Shown: positions 1 to 10,057 of the stretch, piece by piece
How the letters are laid out: the number at the start of each line of letters is the position of its first letter
How positions within the stretch are numbered: the first letter of the stretch is position 1
From: CAZAMB01 sp964486335
GTDB taxonomy: Bacteria; Planctomycetota; Phycisphaerae; UBA1845
NCBI GenBank assembly: GCA_964486335.1
Contig: CAZAMB010000007.1
Location: 1 to 64,000 of the forward strand
Length of the DNA: 64,000 nucleotides
Reading direction: 5' to 3'
The notes under the pieces: model-generated
What the model was told of the DNA's origin: nothing
The model's input: the letters and a program-made list of their open reading frames with translations, nothing else
Database searches by the model: none
Made by a program: the position numbers and the translations under genes

Positions 1-428
1 TGGCGCTTGCGCTGCGAGGTGTTGGAAGCGAAAGCAAGGTGATTTCGGTCGATCCGCATGACGAGTTTCCCGTCAATGCGGCGCAGGTTCGGTTGTCGCT
101 GACGGAATGGGGCGAGGATCGCCGACTGGTTCAGATCGTTTGCGGTTCCGATGAAGCGTGCAAGCTGCTGAGACCCGGGAGCGCGTCGCTCATTTTTGTT
201 GATGGAGACCACTCCTATCATCAGGTCGTGAACGACTTTGAAAACTATCGAGAGCTCCTCGCGCCCGGCGGATGTATGGCATTTCATGATTATGGATGTG
301 GGGCTCATACCGGTCGTACAGCCGACGAACACGAGGTCCGTCGTGCGGTGGACCTACATGTCTTTGGAAACTCGGCCTTCAAGCCTCTGCTGCTGGCGCA
401 TACGCTTCTTGCCCATGTAAAAACCTAG
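1..428 (+). CDS. Class I SAM-dependent methyltransferase, 3' fragment (5' end outside window)
   Basis: The reading frame is open from base 3 to the TAG at 426-428, so this is the C-terminal part of a longer gene; the in-frame ATG-like codon at 39 is internal. Visible features are an acidic turn ending the second beta strand (VISVDPHD), a conserved IFVDGDHSYHQVVNDFENY segment and a following LLAPGGCMAFHDY strand. The VDGDHSY...GG...FHDY pattern is typical of the Methyltransf_24 group of Rossmann methyltransferases, often found with glycan or polysaccharide genes. The substrate cannot be told. No operon partner is seen downstream, where the next gene is convergent. Confidence 0.75.
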   Translation, partial: ALALRGVGSESKVISVDPHDEFPVNAAQVRLSLTEWGEDRRLVQIVCGSDEACKLLRPGSASLIFVDGDHSYHQVVNDFENYRELLAPGGCMAFHDYGCGAHTGRTADEHEVRRAVDLHVFGNSAFKPLLLAHTLLAHVKT

Positions 429-585
429 GACAGAGTTGAACGAAATCGAGCGTGGTTTCAAGTTCCTGGAACGCGGCTCAATTCGTGAAAGACCTTGCGA
501 AATGGTTTCGGGTTTGTTTCGGCCGCTCTGACAGAGTGCTAGAGGCGATTGTGGTTAAACTTTCGAATCCCGCCAGGCAACCGGG

Positions 586-1152
586 CTATGGGGCGTTTGG
601 CTCGCGCCCGGTGCGTTCGAGAATGGAGGCAAGGATTTGCCGCTCGGCGGCCGTGTCGCGCCGGAGCGTGCGCCAGACGGTGTTTTGTTCGACCGTGGTG
701 GCTGCGTCCCGATCGATGGCTGTTTGTGCTCCGGGAAGATCATTCCCCGACCGGTCCGGGGCATACATGCGATAGGCCTGTGTTGCCTGTTCCTCGACGA
801 GTATTTTGCAATACACGTTGACGCGATCCGCGGCTCCGGCCACGCGCACTTCGGCCGTACGGCGTGTCCGCGCGCTTGAACTGATTCCCGAGCCGGGTCG
901 CGATGACCGGTCACGAGGGTCGTTCTCAATCGGATCGGACCGCATCACCCCTTCGGCCGGATCGCGCGAGGCAATGGCGAAACCGTGTTCGACGAGCGCT
1001 GCTTCCGCGGCGTCGAGCACCAGTGAGCGATCCGACAGGGCGACTTGTCGCACACCGTAATTCACCGGCGTCGGATCCGGATCCGCGCAAGCGCCGATGA
1101 AGACCATCCCTGCGCACCAAATCATCATGTCCATCAATCGAACGTGTTTCAT
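586..1152 (-). CDS. Predicted lipoprotein of unknown function
   Basis: 188 residues from the ATG at 1152; a longer frame reaches 1215 but would overlap the tsaD stop and put the signal peptide inside the protein. The N-terminus is a short basic stretch, a hydrophobic core (MMIWCAGMVFIG) and a lipobox ending in Cys (FIGAC), so the protein is probably lipidated. The mature part is Arg/Asp/Ala rich with no recognised domain; the segment around residues 85-120 (AEVRVAGAADRVNVYCKILV) looks like a beta-rich envelope domain. It lies 46 bases downstream of tsaD on the same strand and could be co-transcribed. The function is unknown. Confidence 0.7.
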   Translation of the reverse strand: MKHVRLMDMMIWCAGMVFIGACADPDPTPVNYGVRQVALSDRSLVLDAAEAALVEHGFAIASRDPAEGVMRSDPIENDPRDRSSRPGSGISSSARTRRTAEVRVAGAADRVNVYCKILVEEQATQAYRMYAPDRSGNDLPGAQTAIDRDAATTVEQNTVWRTLRRDTAAERQILASILERTGREPNAP

Positions 1153-1198
1153 GCCGCCATTATCAAACGTCAATGTTCCCGTGCAAGGGGCGAGGTGA

Positions 1199-2218
1199 CT
1201 ACGTTGCCGTCGCAAAGGCGTCCAGAGAGAGCTCGGCGATGTGACCGGCGATAAGCTGGTGAAACCCCAAGCCGGCGATCATGGCGGCATTGTCTGTGCA
1301 ATACGCCGGTAACGCCCCGTGAAACGCGAGCCCTTCTTCATCGCAGGCGGCGGCAAGTTGCGTTCGAAGGGCCCGGTTGCAGGCCACTCCGCCGCCCAAA
1401 ACCACTGTTGGCACGCCGGTCTGTCTTGCCCCCAAAAGGGCCTTGCGCACGAGCACGTCGATGACCGCTTGTTGAAAACTCGCGGCGGTGTCCGCCAGCG
1501 CCTGCGGAGTCATCCGTTCCAAGCCGCCTTCGGTCTTTCCGTTGCCATGGACGTGGTAAAGAACGGCCGTTTTGATTCCCGAGAATGAAAAATCGAGCGA
1601 ACCCGGCGAGAGTATCGTTCGAGGAAACTCGATCGCTTGCGAATCGCCGTTGCGGGCGAGTTGTTCGATGAGCGGGCCGCCGGGATAGCCAAGACCGAGA
1701 ATGGAAGCGACCTTGTCGAATGCTTCGCCCGCGGCGTCGTCGATGGTCGCACCAAGGCGCTGGATGTCGATCGGAGAGCGGATGAGGAAAAGCGACGTGT
1801 GCCCGCCGGAGACGATCAGCCCCACCGTGGGCCACGGCGGCTGTTCCAACCCGATGGCAGCACTATAGGCATGGGCGCGGATGTGGTCGACGCCGATCAG
1901 AGGTTTGCCCCACGCCCAAGCCAGCGTTTTGGCTGCCGTCAGGCCGATGATGAGCGCCCCGACAAGTCCCGGCCGGTTGGTGACCGCGATGCCGTCGAGA
2001 TTGCTCTCGCTGACGCCCGCGACGGTGAGGGCTTCTTCGATCACGGAATCGAGGCGCTCTATGTGCGCACGCGAGGCGATTTCCGGTACGACGCCGCCGT
2101 ATTGGGCGTGCAGATCGGTCTGCGACGCGACAATGTTGCTGCGGACTTCACGGCCATCGTCCACAACGGCGGCCGACGTTTCGTCGCAGGAGGTTTCGAT
2201 GCCCAGGATGGTCGTCAT
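1199..2218 (-). CDS. tsaD: tRNA N6-adenosine threonylcarbamoyltransferase TsaD
   Basis: 339 residues, the usual size for the family. TsaD transfers the threonylcarbamoyl group to A37 of ANN-decoding tRNAs with TsaB and TsaE, in the cytoplasm. The N-terminus has the ASKHA signature (ILGIETSCDETSAAVV), the metal-binding HxxxH is seen as DHIRAHAYS near residue 110, and later come IVSGGHTSL and LGGGVACNRALR. The ATG at 2218 gives the standard N-terminus. Its ribosome-binding site is weak. The lipoprotein gene follows 46 bases downstream. Confidence 0.97.
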   Translation of the reverse strand: MTTILGIETSCDETSAAVVDDGREVRSNIVASQTDLHAQYGGVVPEIASRAHIERLDSVIEEALTVAGVSESNLDGIAVTNRPGLVGALIIGLTAAKTLAWAWGKPLIGVDHIRAHAYSAAIGLEQPPWPTVGLIVSGGHTSLFLIRSPIDIQRLGATIDDAAGEAFDKVASILGLGYPGGPLIEQLARNGDSQAIEFPRTILSPGSLDFSFSGIKTAVLYHVHGNGKTEGGLERMTPQALADTAASFQQAVIDVLVRKALLGARQTGVPTVVLGGGVACNRALRTQLAAACDEEGLAFHGALPAYCTDNAAMIAGLGFHQLIAGHIAELSLDAFATAT

Positions 2219-2876
2219 GCCGTGATTCTACCAAATGAACTGATGGACGAAGTCCATTTCGATCGGTTCAATTACCAAATGTGCGGTCTTTTCAACAGTC
2301 GTAGTTGGACAAAAACACCGCGGCGATCACTGGACAAAGGCATTTTGGTTTGCCTTGCGTGGACTCGCGCGGCTGCGCGCCAGTGATTTCCATTTAATCA
2401 GCGGACCATCGAGCCTACCGTCCGAAAACATCGCGTCGTAGCGTGTTTTTCCGCATGGAAAGTGGCCTAATGAGCCTTGCTTCATCTTGACATTGCTAGA
2501 CCCGGCGACTAAGCTTTTTGTCAGCGGAGGTTATGGGAACGGGCATGTGTAGCGCCGAGCTGTTTTGGTGATCGTCGTAGCGGTCGGCACGATGATTGCT
2601 GGATCAAGGGGTGTTCGGCGTGGCGAGGCACGATCTTTCGATCGGGCTCGGCACATTTTTGGGGGACCAGCCGATGGGACGCGAGCTCGTCCCAAACGAT
2701 CCATTACCTGCCCACGTTGATCAAGACCAGCATGCCTGGGACGTAAGCGTGGCATGCCGTGTCGTGGTTCGTGAGCGGTTCCCCATAGCAAACATTCGGC
2801 GTTACCGAGATCAGCGAGCGCGTTGGCCTCGTGGTGAAACTACAAGGGGTCGTGTCGTAAGGAAGGGTGAAACGAA
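2219..2876. other. Intergenic region between tsaD and the first giant secreted protein
   Basis: 658 bases between divergent genes. I find no convincing coding frame. It holds a sigma70-like promoter (listed separately) and about 350 bases of leader. The leader contains a perfect GCATGCC/GGCATGC inverted repeat near 2729-2758. No tRNA or known riboswitch was recognised. Confidence 0.5.
2487..2515 (+). promoter_or_regulatory. Candidate sigma70 promoter for the 2877 gene
   Basis: A perfect -35 TTGACA (2487-2492), a 17-base spacer and a weaker -10 TAAGCT (2510-2515). Transcription would start near 2522, giving a leader of about 355 bases before the start codon. The -10 is only a partial match, so this is a prediction. 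Confidence 0.4.
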
Positions 2877-5800
2877 ATGCGTAACTTAACGCTATTGTGT
2901 TTGGTCGGCGCGATGGGCTTTGGCTCGTCGGCCATGGCTGCGGCGGTCGCGCTCGATGAGGCTTCGCCCTTCGGCGCAAAAAAAGCGGTCGTTCGTTCGG
3001 CTGAAGATGGCGGATCTTCCGTGATCGCAGATTCGGTGCATGCCGAGGACGACGAGCGCACGATCTCGCCCGATCTGGTGCCCGTTGTTCTGGATCCAGA
3101 TACGGCGTTTCAGCGCGTCATCGTGGGTCCCGACGGGTCCATTTCGGAAGCGGACGACGATGAAGGCGGAGTTGCCGGTCCTGGCGAGCGATTGCTTTAC
3201 AGCAACACCTTGGGGATCAACGCTGTGGCGATCGGCAATGGGCTTTTGCTTTCCGACGATATTACTACGACCGCACCGGTCGGTTGCAACCTGACCAAGT
3301 TTCGCTTCAAGGTATTGGGAAAGGTCAACGCCGGCGGGGCGAGCGGAGCCTACACCGTTCGATATGCGTTGTACAATATTTGCCCCCAATCCGTGTCCAA
3401 CGAATTTCGGCTTCGTGACGTCGGACACCCCTCGGGCGGAATTCGGATACCCGGAACTAGCGGAGAGATTGCCTTTCCTGATGACGCGCCACGTACGATT
3501 GAACACGTGGTTGGCATCCCGGGATCAGTGACCGTGCCGACCAACCTTTGGCTTGGCGTTCAATTCCTGCGCTCGAATTGCGGCATGGTCGTTGGTGCGC
3601 CTGCCATGGTCGGCCATTCGGCGGATAACTGGGATCAAGGTGGGGCCGTCGCTTGCAGCGGCTTTTTGGGTGGATTTCCGGAACAGCCGCACGCCAGTGT
3701 CTGGGCGGAAGTTTTCGGCGGAACGAATTGCGCTAATTCCTTCGTCGCCTACCGAGCCGCCAAGGCATCAGGAACCCAGATCAACCCGGCGGCGCAGAAG
3801 TTCTTTGCCGATGATATCCGCCTGGATGTTTCCAATTGCCAGATGATCGCCTATGAGGTGGCGGTGCGCAATCAGGGGTTTTATGAGTTTGAACTTCGAC
3901 GCGATTGCACGGGTCCGGCGATCCCGGGTACCCAGCGGACATTTGGTCTCAATCTCAGCACCAAACCCCAACTCCAATTGGCGAGGTTCACTTTTGATCC
4001 GCCCATTGCGCTAAATGCGCCGGATCTTTTTATCGCGTTCAAGGTCAATAACCTGGCGGCCGGCGTTGTGTTGGCCGGCGTGCAGCCCTCCGTTGGAACG
4101 ACATCGGAAAACTACTTTACCATCGCCGACGACGGGACGTGTTCCGTTGTTCCTCCGCCGCAAGGTTCCCCGATCACTGGGGCGTTTCACGTTTCAATCA
4201 CTTGCGCGGGCGCCCAGCCTCTGGGGGCGTGCTGTGATCCCTACCTGACGCAGTGCGTTGGCGGTGCTGATGACGGCAAGCGATGTCGCTGTAACGCGGT
4301 ATGCGTTGGCGGCGCCAATGACGGAAGCTGCTGCTCTCCGTCGACGCCGTGTGCCAGTCCGGGTGTTTGCCAGCCCACCTGCGCTGCGCCGGGATCATGC
4401 GAATCAGTTTGCCGGCAAACGGCGCTGGCCAATTGCCCGTTTCCGCCGCGCGGACAGGATCTGGTTCCCAAATGGGTTCAGGGGCAGGTTTGCACGCCCG
4501 ATCCGTTTGGGAGCACTCCTTGCGGTCCGGCCTCGTGCTGTCATATTCGGATCAATCCCGTGACACAAGTTCAGGAAGAAGTTTGCACGAATTTGACCAA
4601 GAACGAATGCGAAGCGTTTCCTCCGTTGGATAAGGCTCGGCTTTGGCAACTCGGACTTCGATGCGGTTCTGGGCCCCAGGAATGTCCGCGCAATGCCTGT
4701 ATCGCCCGAGCCGGATCATGTAAAGTGGTTCATGCCACTCCCGGTTGCAGCGAGCCGTTCTGCTGCACCAGAGTTTGTACGCAATTCGGGGTTGACGGCG
4801 CCTATTGCTGCAACGTCGAGTGGGATTCTCTGTGCGTTGAGTTTGCCGAGATTGTTTGCAACGTTCCTCCGGGTAACGATTCTTGTGCGCCGGATACGCG
4901 GGGTGACGGTGGCGCCGTGTTGATCCCCGTGCCGGGCAGTGCGGTCACGAATGTGACGCGAGCGACGAATGGTCCCCCCACCGAGCCGGGATTCTGTTGT
5001 AACCAGGGCGTGGGCATCTGCATCGGCGGTACTCAGGCCGGCAAGGGTTGCGTGATTGCGTCGGATTGCCCCGGGGGAATTTGTCCGGCGCCGACACCGA
5101 CGCCCGGAGCCTTGGGACTAGGGACCGTCTGGTTCAGGTTCGTTCAGCCGCAAGGGCAAACGACCGCTTCAGTCCAAACCTGTACGAGTAACTCTCCGGC
5201 CCGCGACTCGGTGCTACAGGTGTTCAAGGTGGGCGACAACAGCAGCTTTCAAAACGCCTGTCAATCGCTGATTCCAATCGGCTGCAACGATGACACCCCG
5301 GGATGCGGGTTCGACGGTCGGAACTCCCGCGTTTGCCTCACCAACCTTGTTCCCGGCGAAACCTATTACGTCGCCGTGGCGGCCAAGACGGAAGCGACCA
5401 AGGGTGACTATCGCGTTACGGTGTCGGCGGGTTGTTCAGGCGGCGACGTGAAGCCCAACGATTATTGCCCGAACGCGACGACGGTTACCGACGGCGCCAC
5501 ACCGTTCAATCTCACCGGTTCGACGTTTGCCTGTCCGGCCGATGCTTGCACGCCGAATGCACGAAACGACCTGTGGTACAACTACACCGCGACCTGTACG
5601 GGTCGGGCGACGATTCAAACTTGCGGGCCCTCGAGCGGGCAGTCGCCGGATACGAATCTGGTGGTGTACCCGGATTGCACCAAGTGCCCGCCCAGTTCCG
5701 CGTCGCCCGTCGGGTGCAGCACCGACGTGTTCGGAAGCTGCGGGTTTGCCTCTCGCGTAACGGTGGATACCGTTCAGGGGCAATGCTTCAAGATCCGCGT

Positions 5801-6761
5801 TACTGACAATCAGGGATTCGCCGTCTCCGGCAACCTGACGATTTCATGTGTTCAGGCCAACGACTGCCAGCCGAACGGCATCCCTGACGATGTGGAAATC
5901 GCCAATTGCCCGGCCAATGACAACGATTGCAAGGACTGCAATGGCAACCTGATTCCCGACTTCTGCGACATTCGCGATGGGCTTGAGCAAGACTGCAACC
6001 TCAACGGGCGGCCGGATTCCTGCGAACCGGACTGCCAGCCCAACGGCATCGCTGACGAGTGCGACATCACCAACTGCCCGCCGGGTAACAACGCCTGTGC
6101 GGATTGCAATGCCAACAACATTCCGGACAGTTGCGACATTGCGAACGGTGCACCGGATGTCATTCCGCCAGGTGGAAATGGAAGACCGGATAGTTGCGAC
6201 GTTCCATCCTGCCCCAACGGCACGATGACCTACACCAATCCGCCCAGTGGAGCGGTGGATGCGCGCAGGCCGTTCCCGGGCAACACACCGGGCACTCCGG
6301 AAGGGTTCCGTGTATTCACCGTCACCGGTCCCGCGGGCGCTGCGGCAGCGTCCTGCTGGTCGATGTGCGAGCGCAATCAGGCCGGCGGACCCAATGCGAT
6401 CAGTTCGGTCGTCGAAGGACCGGCCGGCACCTATACGGTGACGCTGGCTCGACCGATCACGATGAATTCGACGACAACGATCACCTACACGCCGGGTGCC
6501 GGCGCTCCGTCGGTCGGCGTGTTCGTTTCGCATCCTGCGAACATCAACAGCGATGGTGCGACGAATCCGAGCGACATCCTCGCGTTGATTGACCACTTGA
6601 ACGGCGTCAGCGTTCCGCCGCTGCTCTTGCACCAGTGCGACACGGATCGCAGCGGAGCTTGCAATCCGGCGGACATTCTGGGCGAGATTGACATGCTCAA
6701 CGGAGCCAACGGCTGGCCGGTTCAGAATGGAACGGTCCGTCCTCCGTTGACTTGTCCGTAA
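2877..6761 (+). CDS. Giant secreted Cys-rich protein with TSP3-like repeats and dockerin-like C-terminus
   Basis: 1294 residues, starting at an ATG preceded by AAGGAAGG at about 2859-2866. A Sec signal peptide (LLCLVGAMGFGSSAMA) is clear. Residues about 100-430 are a beta-rich domain. Residues 430-680 are very rich in cysteine (GACC, CCSPSTPC, FCCTRVC motifs). Residues 680-1000 hold two domains resembling bacterial pre-peptidase C-terminal domains (ETYYVAVAAKTEATKGDYRVTV). Around 1000-1110 are Asp/Asn/Cys repeats of the type DCNGNLIPDFCDI, which resemble calcium-binding thrombospondin type 3 repeats. The last 70 residues (NPSDILALIDHLNG, CDTDRSGACNPADILGEID) are a dockerin-like duplicated module, also present at the end of the 40175 gene. 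It is probably a cell-surface or extracellular protein; its ligand is unknown. Confidence 0.9.
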   Translation: MRNLTLLCLVGAMGFGSSAMAAAVALDEASPFGAKKAVVRSAEDGGSSVIADSVHAEDDERTISPDLVPVVLDPDTAFQRVIVGPDGSISEADDDEGGVAGPGERLLYSNTLGINAVAIGNGLLLSDDITTTAPVGCNLTKFRFKVLGKVNAGGASGAYTVRYALYNICPQSVSNEFRLRDVGHPSGGIRIPGTSGEIAFPDDAPRTIEHVVGIPGSVTVPTNLWLGVQFLRSNCGMVVGAPAMVGHSADNWDQGGAVACSGFLGGFPEQPHASVWAEVFGGTNCANSFVAYRAAKASGTQINPAAQKFFADDIRLDVSNCQMIAYEVAVRNQGFYEFELRRDCTGPAIPGTQRTFGLNLSTKPQLQLARFTFDPPIALNAPDLFIAFKVNNLAAGVVLAGVQPSVGTTSENYFTIADDGTCSVVPPPQGSPITGAFHVSITCAGAQPLGACCDPYLTQCVGGADDGKRCRCNAVCVGGANDGSCCSPSTPCASPGVCQPTCAAPGSCESVCRQTALANCPFPPRGQDLVPKWVQGQVCTPDPFGSTPCGPASCCHIRINPVTQVQEEVCTNLTKNECEAFPPLDKARLWQLGLRCGSGPQECPRNACIARAGSCKVVHATPGCSEPFCCTRVCTQFGVDGAYCCNVEWDSLCVEFAEIVCNVPPGNDSCAPDTRGDGGAVLIPVPGSAVTNVTRATNGPPTEPGFCCNQGVGICIGGTQAGKGCVIASDCPGGICPAPTPTPGALGLGTVWFRFVQPQGQTTASVQTCTSNSPARDSVLQVFKVGDNSSFQNACQSLIPIGCNDDTPGCGFDGRNSRVCLTNLVPGETYYVAVAAKTEATKGDYRVTVSAGCSGGDVKPNDYCPNATTVTDGATPFNLTGSTFACPADACTPNARNDLWYNYTATCTGRATIQTCGPSSGQSPDTNLVVYPDCTKCPPSSASPVGCSTDVFGSCGFASRVTVDTVQGQCFKIRVTDNQGFAVSGNLTISCVQANDCQPNGIPDDVEIANCPANDNDCKDCNGNLIPDFCDIRDGLEQDCNLNGRPDSCEPDCQPNGIADECDITNCPPGNNACADCNANNIPDSCDIANGAPDVIPPGGNGRPDSCDVPSCPNGTMTYTNPPSGAVDARRPFPGNTPGTPEGFRVFTVTGPAGAAAASCWSMCERNQAGGPNAISSVVEGPAGTYTVTLARPITMNSTTTITYTPGAGAPSVGVFVSHPANINSDGATNPSDILALIDHLNGVSVPPLLLHQCDTDRSGACNPADILGEIDMLNGANGWPVQNGTVRPPLTCP

Positions 6762-6780
6762 CGAATGGCTTGAAAACCGA

Positions 6781-6865
6781 TGAGCCGGCACGGCGTCGGC
6801 TCAGCGAATCTAGCTGACATCGGCCCCGCTTGGAGCGAGACTTGCTTCAAGCGGGGCCTTTCTTT
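6781..6865 (+). terminator. Double hairpin with intrinsic terminator
   Basis: First hairpin: TGAGCCG (6781-6787) pairs with CGGCTCA (6797-6803). Second hairpin: GGCCCCGCTTG (6822-6832) pairs perfectly with CAAGCGGGGCC (6848-6858), followed by TTTCTTT. The second is a typical Rho-independent terminator for the preceding secreted-protein gene. Confidence 0.85.
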
Positions 6866-7124
6866 CGGTATGGTGCGGGTGTTGGAATCCTCGCGCCACC
6901 GCGACCAGGAATGCACCTTGAAAAATGGTCAGCCGGTTCGACTCGCGGACATCGACCGCCGCAACGACCCTCGCGCATGAACATTGAACCGGCTCGAAAG
7001 GGCAGGGTGACAATGCCGTCTCGAATTCGCCTGCTGACATGGATCGGCGAACCGCTGAAGCGCTTGATCGTGACATCAACGCCGTCACGATGAGAATTTC
7101 GCTCTGGTTCGAGCGTCGATCGAA
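6866..7124. other. Non-coding gap between convergent genes
   Basis: Space between the terminator and the bamA stop. Short open frames exist in several frames, but they have no ribosome-binding sites and no recognisable content. I see nothing functional. Confidence 0.4.
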
Positions 7125-9446
7125 TTAGAAGAGGTTGCCGACCGAGAAGCTGAAGATCTGCTCATCGTCGTCGTCACCCACGGCCACCGGCATGCCAATG
7201 TTCAGCTCAAGCGGAACGCCGCCGAAGATGTTCAGCGTAAAACGCACGCCCGTTCCGACGGCCGCGCGATACGCGCCCGAACCGGCCGTGCCCGTGTCCA
7301 GAAAAATGTGCCCGCGAAGGTTGTCCGCGTACAGTGGATACGAGTATTCAGCGCCCAGCAGCATGAGATAGTCGCCGCCGATGTTGTTGTCGTCGAGCCC
7401 GGCGCGCTCGCCGACGCCGCGATACGCAAACCCGCGCATCGAGCCGATGCCGCCGGCGTAATAGCGCTCAAACACCGGTGCATCGCCGAGGATCATCCCG
7501 CCTTCGCCGCGAAGGGCAAGCACGTGCTTTCGTTCGAGCCGATCGGTGGACATCGTCGTGTACCAGTTGTAGGCGACGCCGAACCGTCCGAAGAGATGAT
7601 CGCCGATGACCTGTTCGTAGCTGAGTCGTAGCCGATCGCCCGATGTCGGAATGAATCGATTGTCCGTGCGGTCACGCACCAGCGAGCCTTTCACGCCCAT
7701 GATCTGGTTGCTTCCCTTGTCGTCGCGAATCTCGCTGGCGGAAAAAAGATCCACGTCGTCAATGTCCACCATTTCGGATCGAAGGGCGATTTCACCCCAC
7801 CAGCCCTGAAACAATCCGCTTTGGAATCGCTTACCCAGGCTGTTCGTCGTACCCACGCGACCTTCGTGATAGCCGTCGCGGTCACGCTCAAACAGGAACA
7901 GACTTGCGTCGTATCGCAGTGGCCTGTCGAAAAGATACGGCTCGGTGAAGTCGATGCGGAACCGATTCACTTCGGTTCCCGGCTGAAGTTCGATGCGCAT
8001 GCGCTGCCCGCCGCCGTAAAATGCTCGCAGCTTGAAAAACTCGGCCCAGTTCTCCGGCGTGTCGAAAAGATCAAAGTTCTGCAAATCAAGCACGATGGAG
8101 CCGACGACGCCGCTGTTGCTCGTGATGCCCACCCCGAACAGAAAGTCGCCGGCCTTTTCGGCTTCGACGACGTCGATCACCGCGTCGCGAACGCCCGGCT
8201 CATCACCCACGGGAATCACCCGCGCCGAACTGAAAATGCGCGATTCGACGAGCCGTTTCTCAGCCTCGCGCGCTTCGGTCAGATTGAACAGATCGTCCGG
8301 AGGATAAAGATCGAGCGCGCGGCGGACCACCTTGTCCTTGGTGCGCGAGTTTCCTCGCACGGCCACCCGTCCGACGCGAAACTGATCCCCTTCCTCGATC
8401 TCGAAAGTCAGCCGCACCAGACCCGGAGTTTCCGAAAAAACGCGAACGGGGCGAACTTTGGCGTAAATGTAGCCCAACTCACCGTACCGATCTTGGATCG
8501 CACGGGCGTCCTTATCGACCTGCGGTCGGCGAACGATCTCGCCCTCGCGCGACTTGATCATTCCAAGCAGTTCATCGGCGCTGAAAACCGTCTGCCCGGT
8601 GAATTGAATGCTTTCAACGTTATATCGCGTTCCCTCCTGAATCTTGAAGAAAACAGACATGTCCGCGCCATCCGGACTAATCTCGGTTCTATGGCTCACC
8701 GTCGCATCGAGAAAGCCCTCATCGCGGTGAAAGTTCTGCAACCGCGCCACGTCGGCTTGAACCTTGTCCTCATCAAATGCTCCGCTCCGGAAGATCCACA
8801 GTGCGGTCTTGGTCTCGATTTCCTTTTTTAGGCGCTTTTCCGGAAAGGTTGCATTGCCCTCGTATAGAATCTTTCGAATGCGAACCTTGACGCCTTCTTT
8901 GATCGTAAACACGAGTTCGCTGGTTTCCTCGGCTTTGGCTTGGTCATAATCAATGGACACGGCCACATATCCGGCCTCGCGATACTTGCGCAACATCGCT
9001 TCGCGACCCTCGCGTACCGCAAACCAGTCCACCGGCTCATTGACCTTCTGCGGGACTTCGGCCTTGAGCGTGCCCTCGCGAAACTCGGAATGCCCTTCGA
9101 ATCGAATGGCCGTGATGATGACCCGTTCAGACAGCTCGAACGTTACACGAACACCGTCCGCCTCTTCGGCTTGCCGGTACACCGCGGATTGAAATCTCCC
9201 TGTTCGCAGCAACCGTGCGACGGCTTCGTCCAGCGCATTCTTATTGGCTGCGTCGCCAGCCTTGACCCGCACGATTTCGCGAACGAAAGCTTCGCCGGTT
9301 CGCTTCAGCCCGGTGAACTCAACGGCGACGATCGTTCCTCCGGCCTGATCCTGCCCAAGGGCGGTCGGCCCGTGACTGCCGGCCACGACAACCACAAGAA
9401 ACAGAACTGCCGCCGCGCCCCGCAAAGGTCGGATGAATTGATTCAA
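7125..9446 (-). CDS. bamA: BamA-like outer-membrane protein assembly factor
   Basis: About 773 residues. I choose the TTG at 9446 because GAGGA lies seven bases upstream and it yields a proper signal peptide (GAAAVLFLVVVVAGSHG); the frame extends to 9671 but that part looks non-coding. Residues about 35-420 are a series of POTRA domains (IVAVEFTGLKRTGEAFV, VRIRKILYEGNATFPEKRL, VESIQFTGQTVFSADEL, VGRVAVRGNSRTKDKVVRRA). The rest is the Omp85 beta-barrel, with the conserved GGIGSMRGFAYRGVG loop near the C-terminus and a final aromatic residue (SVGNLF). BamA inserts barrel proteins into the outer membrane. Its presence supports a diderm organism. No skp/ompH homologue is adjacent. Confidence 0.93.
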   Translation of the reverse strand: MNQFIRPLRGAAAVLFLVVVVAGSHGPTALGQDQAGGTIVAVEFTGLKRTGEAFVREIVRVKAGDAANKNALDEAVARLLRTGRFQSAVYRQAEEADGVRVTFELSERVIITAIRFEGHSEFREGTLKAEVPQKVNEPVDWFAVREGREAMLRKYREAGYVAVSIDYDQAKAEETSELVFTIKEGVKVRIRKILYEGNATFPEKRLKKEIETKTALWIFRSGAFDEDKVQADVARLQNFHRDEGFLDATVSHRTEISPDGADMSVFFKIQEGTRYNVESIQFTGQTVFSADELLGMIKSREGEIVRRPQVDKDARAIQDRYGELGYIYAKVRPVRVFSETPGLVRLTFEIEEGDQFRVGRVAVRGNSRTKDKVVRRALDLYPPDDLFNLTEAREAEKRLVESRIFSSARVIPVGDEPGVRDAVIDVVEAEKAGDFLFGVGITSNSGVVGSIVLDLQNFDLFDTPENWAEFFKLRAFYGGGQRMRIELQPGTEVNRFRIDFTEPYLFDRPLRYDASLFLFERDRDGYHEGRVGTTNSLGKRFQSGLFQGWWGEIALRSEMVDIDDVDLFSASEIRDDKGSNQIMGVKGSLVRDRTDNRFIPTSGDRLRLSYEQVIGDHLFGRFGVAYNWYTTMSTDRLERKHVLALRGEGGMILGDAPVFERYYAGGIGSMRGFAYRGVGERAGLDDNNIGGDYLMLLGAEYSYPLYADNLRGHIFLDTGTAGSGAYRAAVGTGVRFTLNIFGGVPLELNIGMPVAVGDDDDEQIFSFSVGNLF

Positions 9447-9692
9447 TTTGATTTCCTCTATTGTAAGGGCGTTAGCCGGTGGCCGCCGCGCCGCGACCGG
9501 TCGCATGATAGCAACCAAATCACGGAGCCGTAAAGGGCCTGGCAATGTCCACTTAAAGGGTGGAAGTAGCGGTATCCATGAGAGTCTGGAGAAACCGTGT
9601 GGTTTGGAGTTGGGTACGGAGCCGATTCGAGATGGCGGAAATTTCGGGTTGTGAAACCAGGCGAAAATCACCGCGTGCCGGCCTATGATTCA

Positions 9693-10001
9693 ATGGACAT
9701 GAAACTTCGAAGAGTCAGCGCGATGGTGACGGTCGGCTTGGGCGCGTTGGCCATGTTACTGTGGTTCCAGGGCTGGTGGAACGGAGCAAGGCCGGGCGGT
9801 CCGGGTTTCAACAGCTCTTATTCGACCGTTTATTATCCGCTTTGGTGCGGTGCATTCGTCGCCGTATGTGCTTGTGTGGGGTGGATGCTCCTGGTCGTCA
9901 CCGATTCGCTTGCCGTCGGCGAGCCGCGCTGCCGCAAGTGTCGCTACATTCTGCGTGGCCTTTCCGAGCCGCGTTGTCCGGAATGCGGCGAACCCATCTG
10001 A
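9693..10001 (+). CDS. Small membrane protein with C-terminal zinc ribbon
   Basis: 102 residues from the ATG at 9693 (an ATG at 9699 is also possible). Two hydrophobic segments (VTVGLGALAMLLWF and FVAVCACVGWMLLVV) flank a short polar loop. The C-terminus is CRKCRYILRGLSEPRCPECG, a four-Cys zinc ribbon of the CxxCxYxLxGL...RCPECG type that is common in planctomycete membrane proteins. The function is unknown. The gene lies between divergent bamA and the downstream helicase. Confidence 0.75.
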   Translation: MDMKLRRVSAMVTVGLGALAMLLWFQGWWNGARPGGPGFNSSYSTVYYPLWCGAFVAVCACVGWMLLVVTDSLAVGEPRCRKCRYILRGLSEPRCPECGEPI

Positions 10002-10057
10002 TACGCCGCCGACTCCGTTGCCTTGCCGCCGCTGCGTTCCGGCGGTAATTCCCTTTC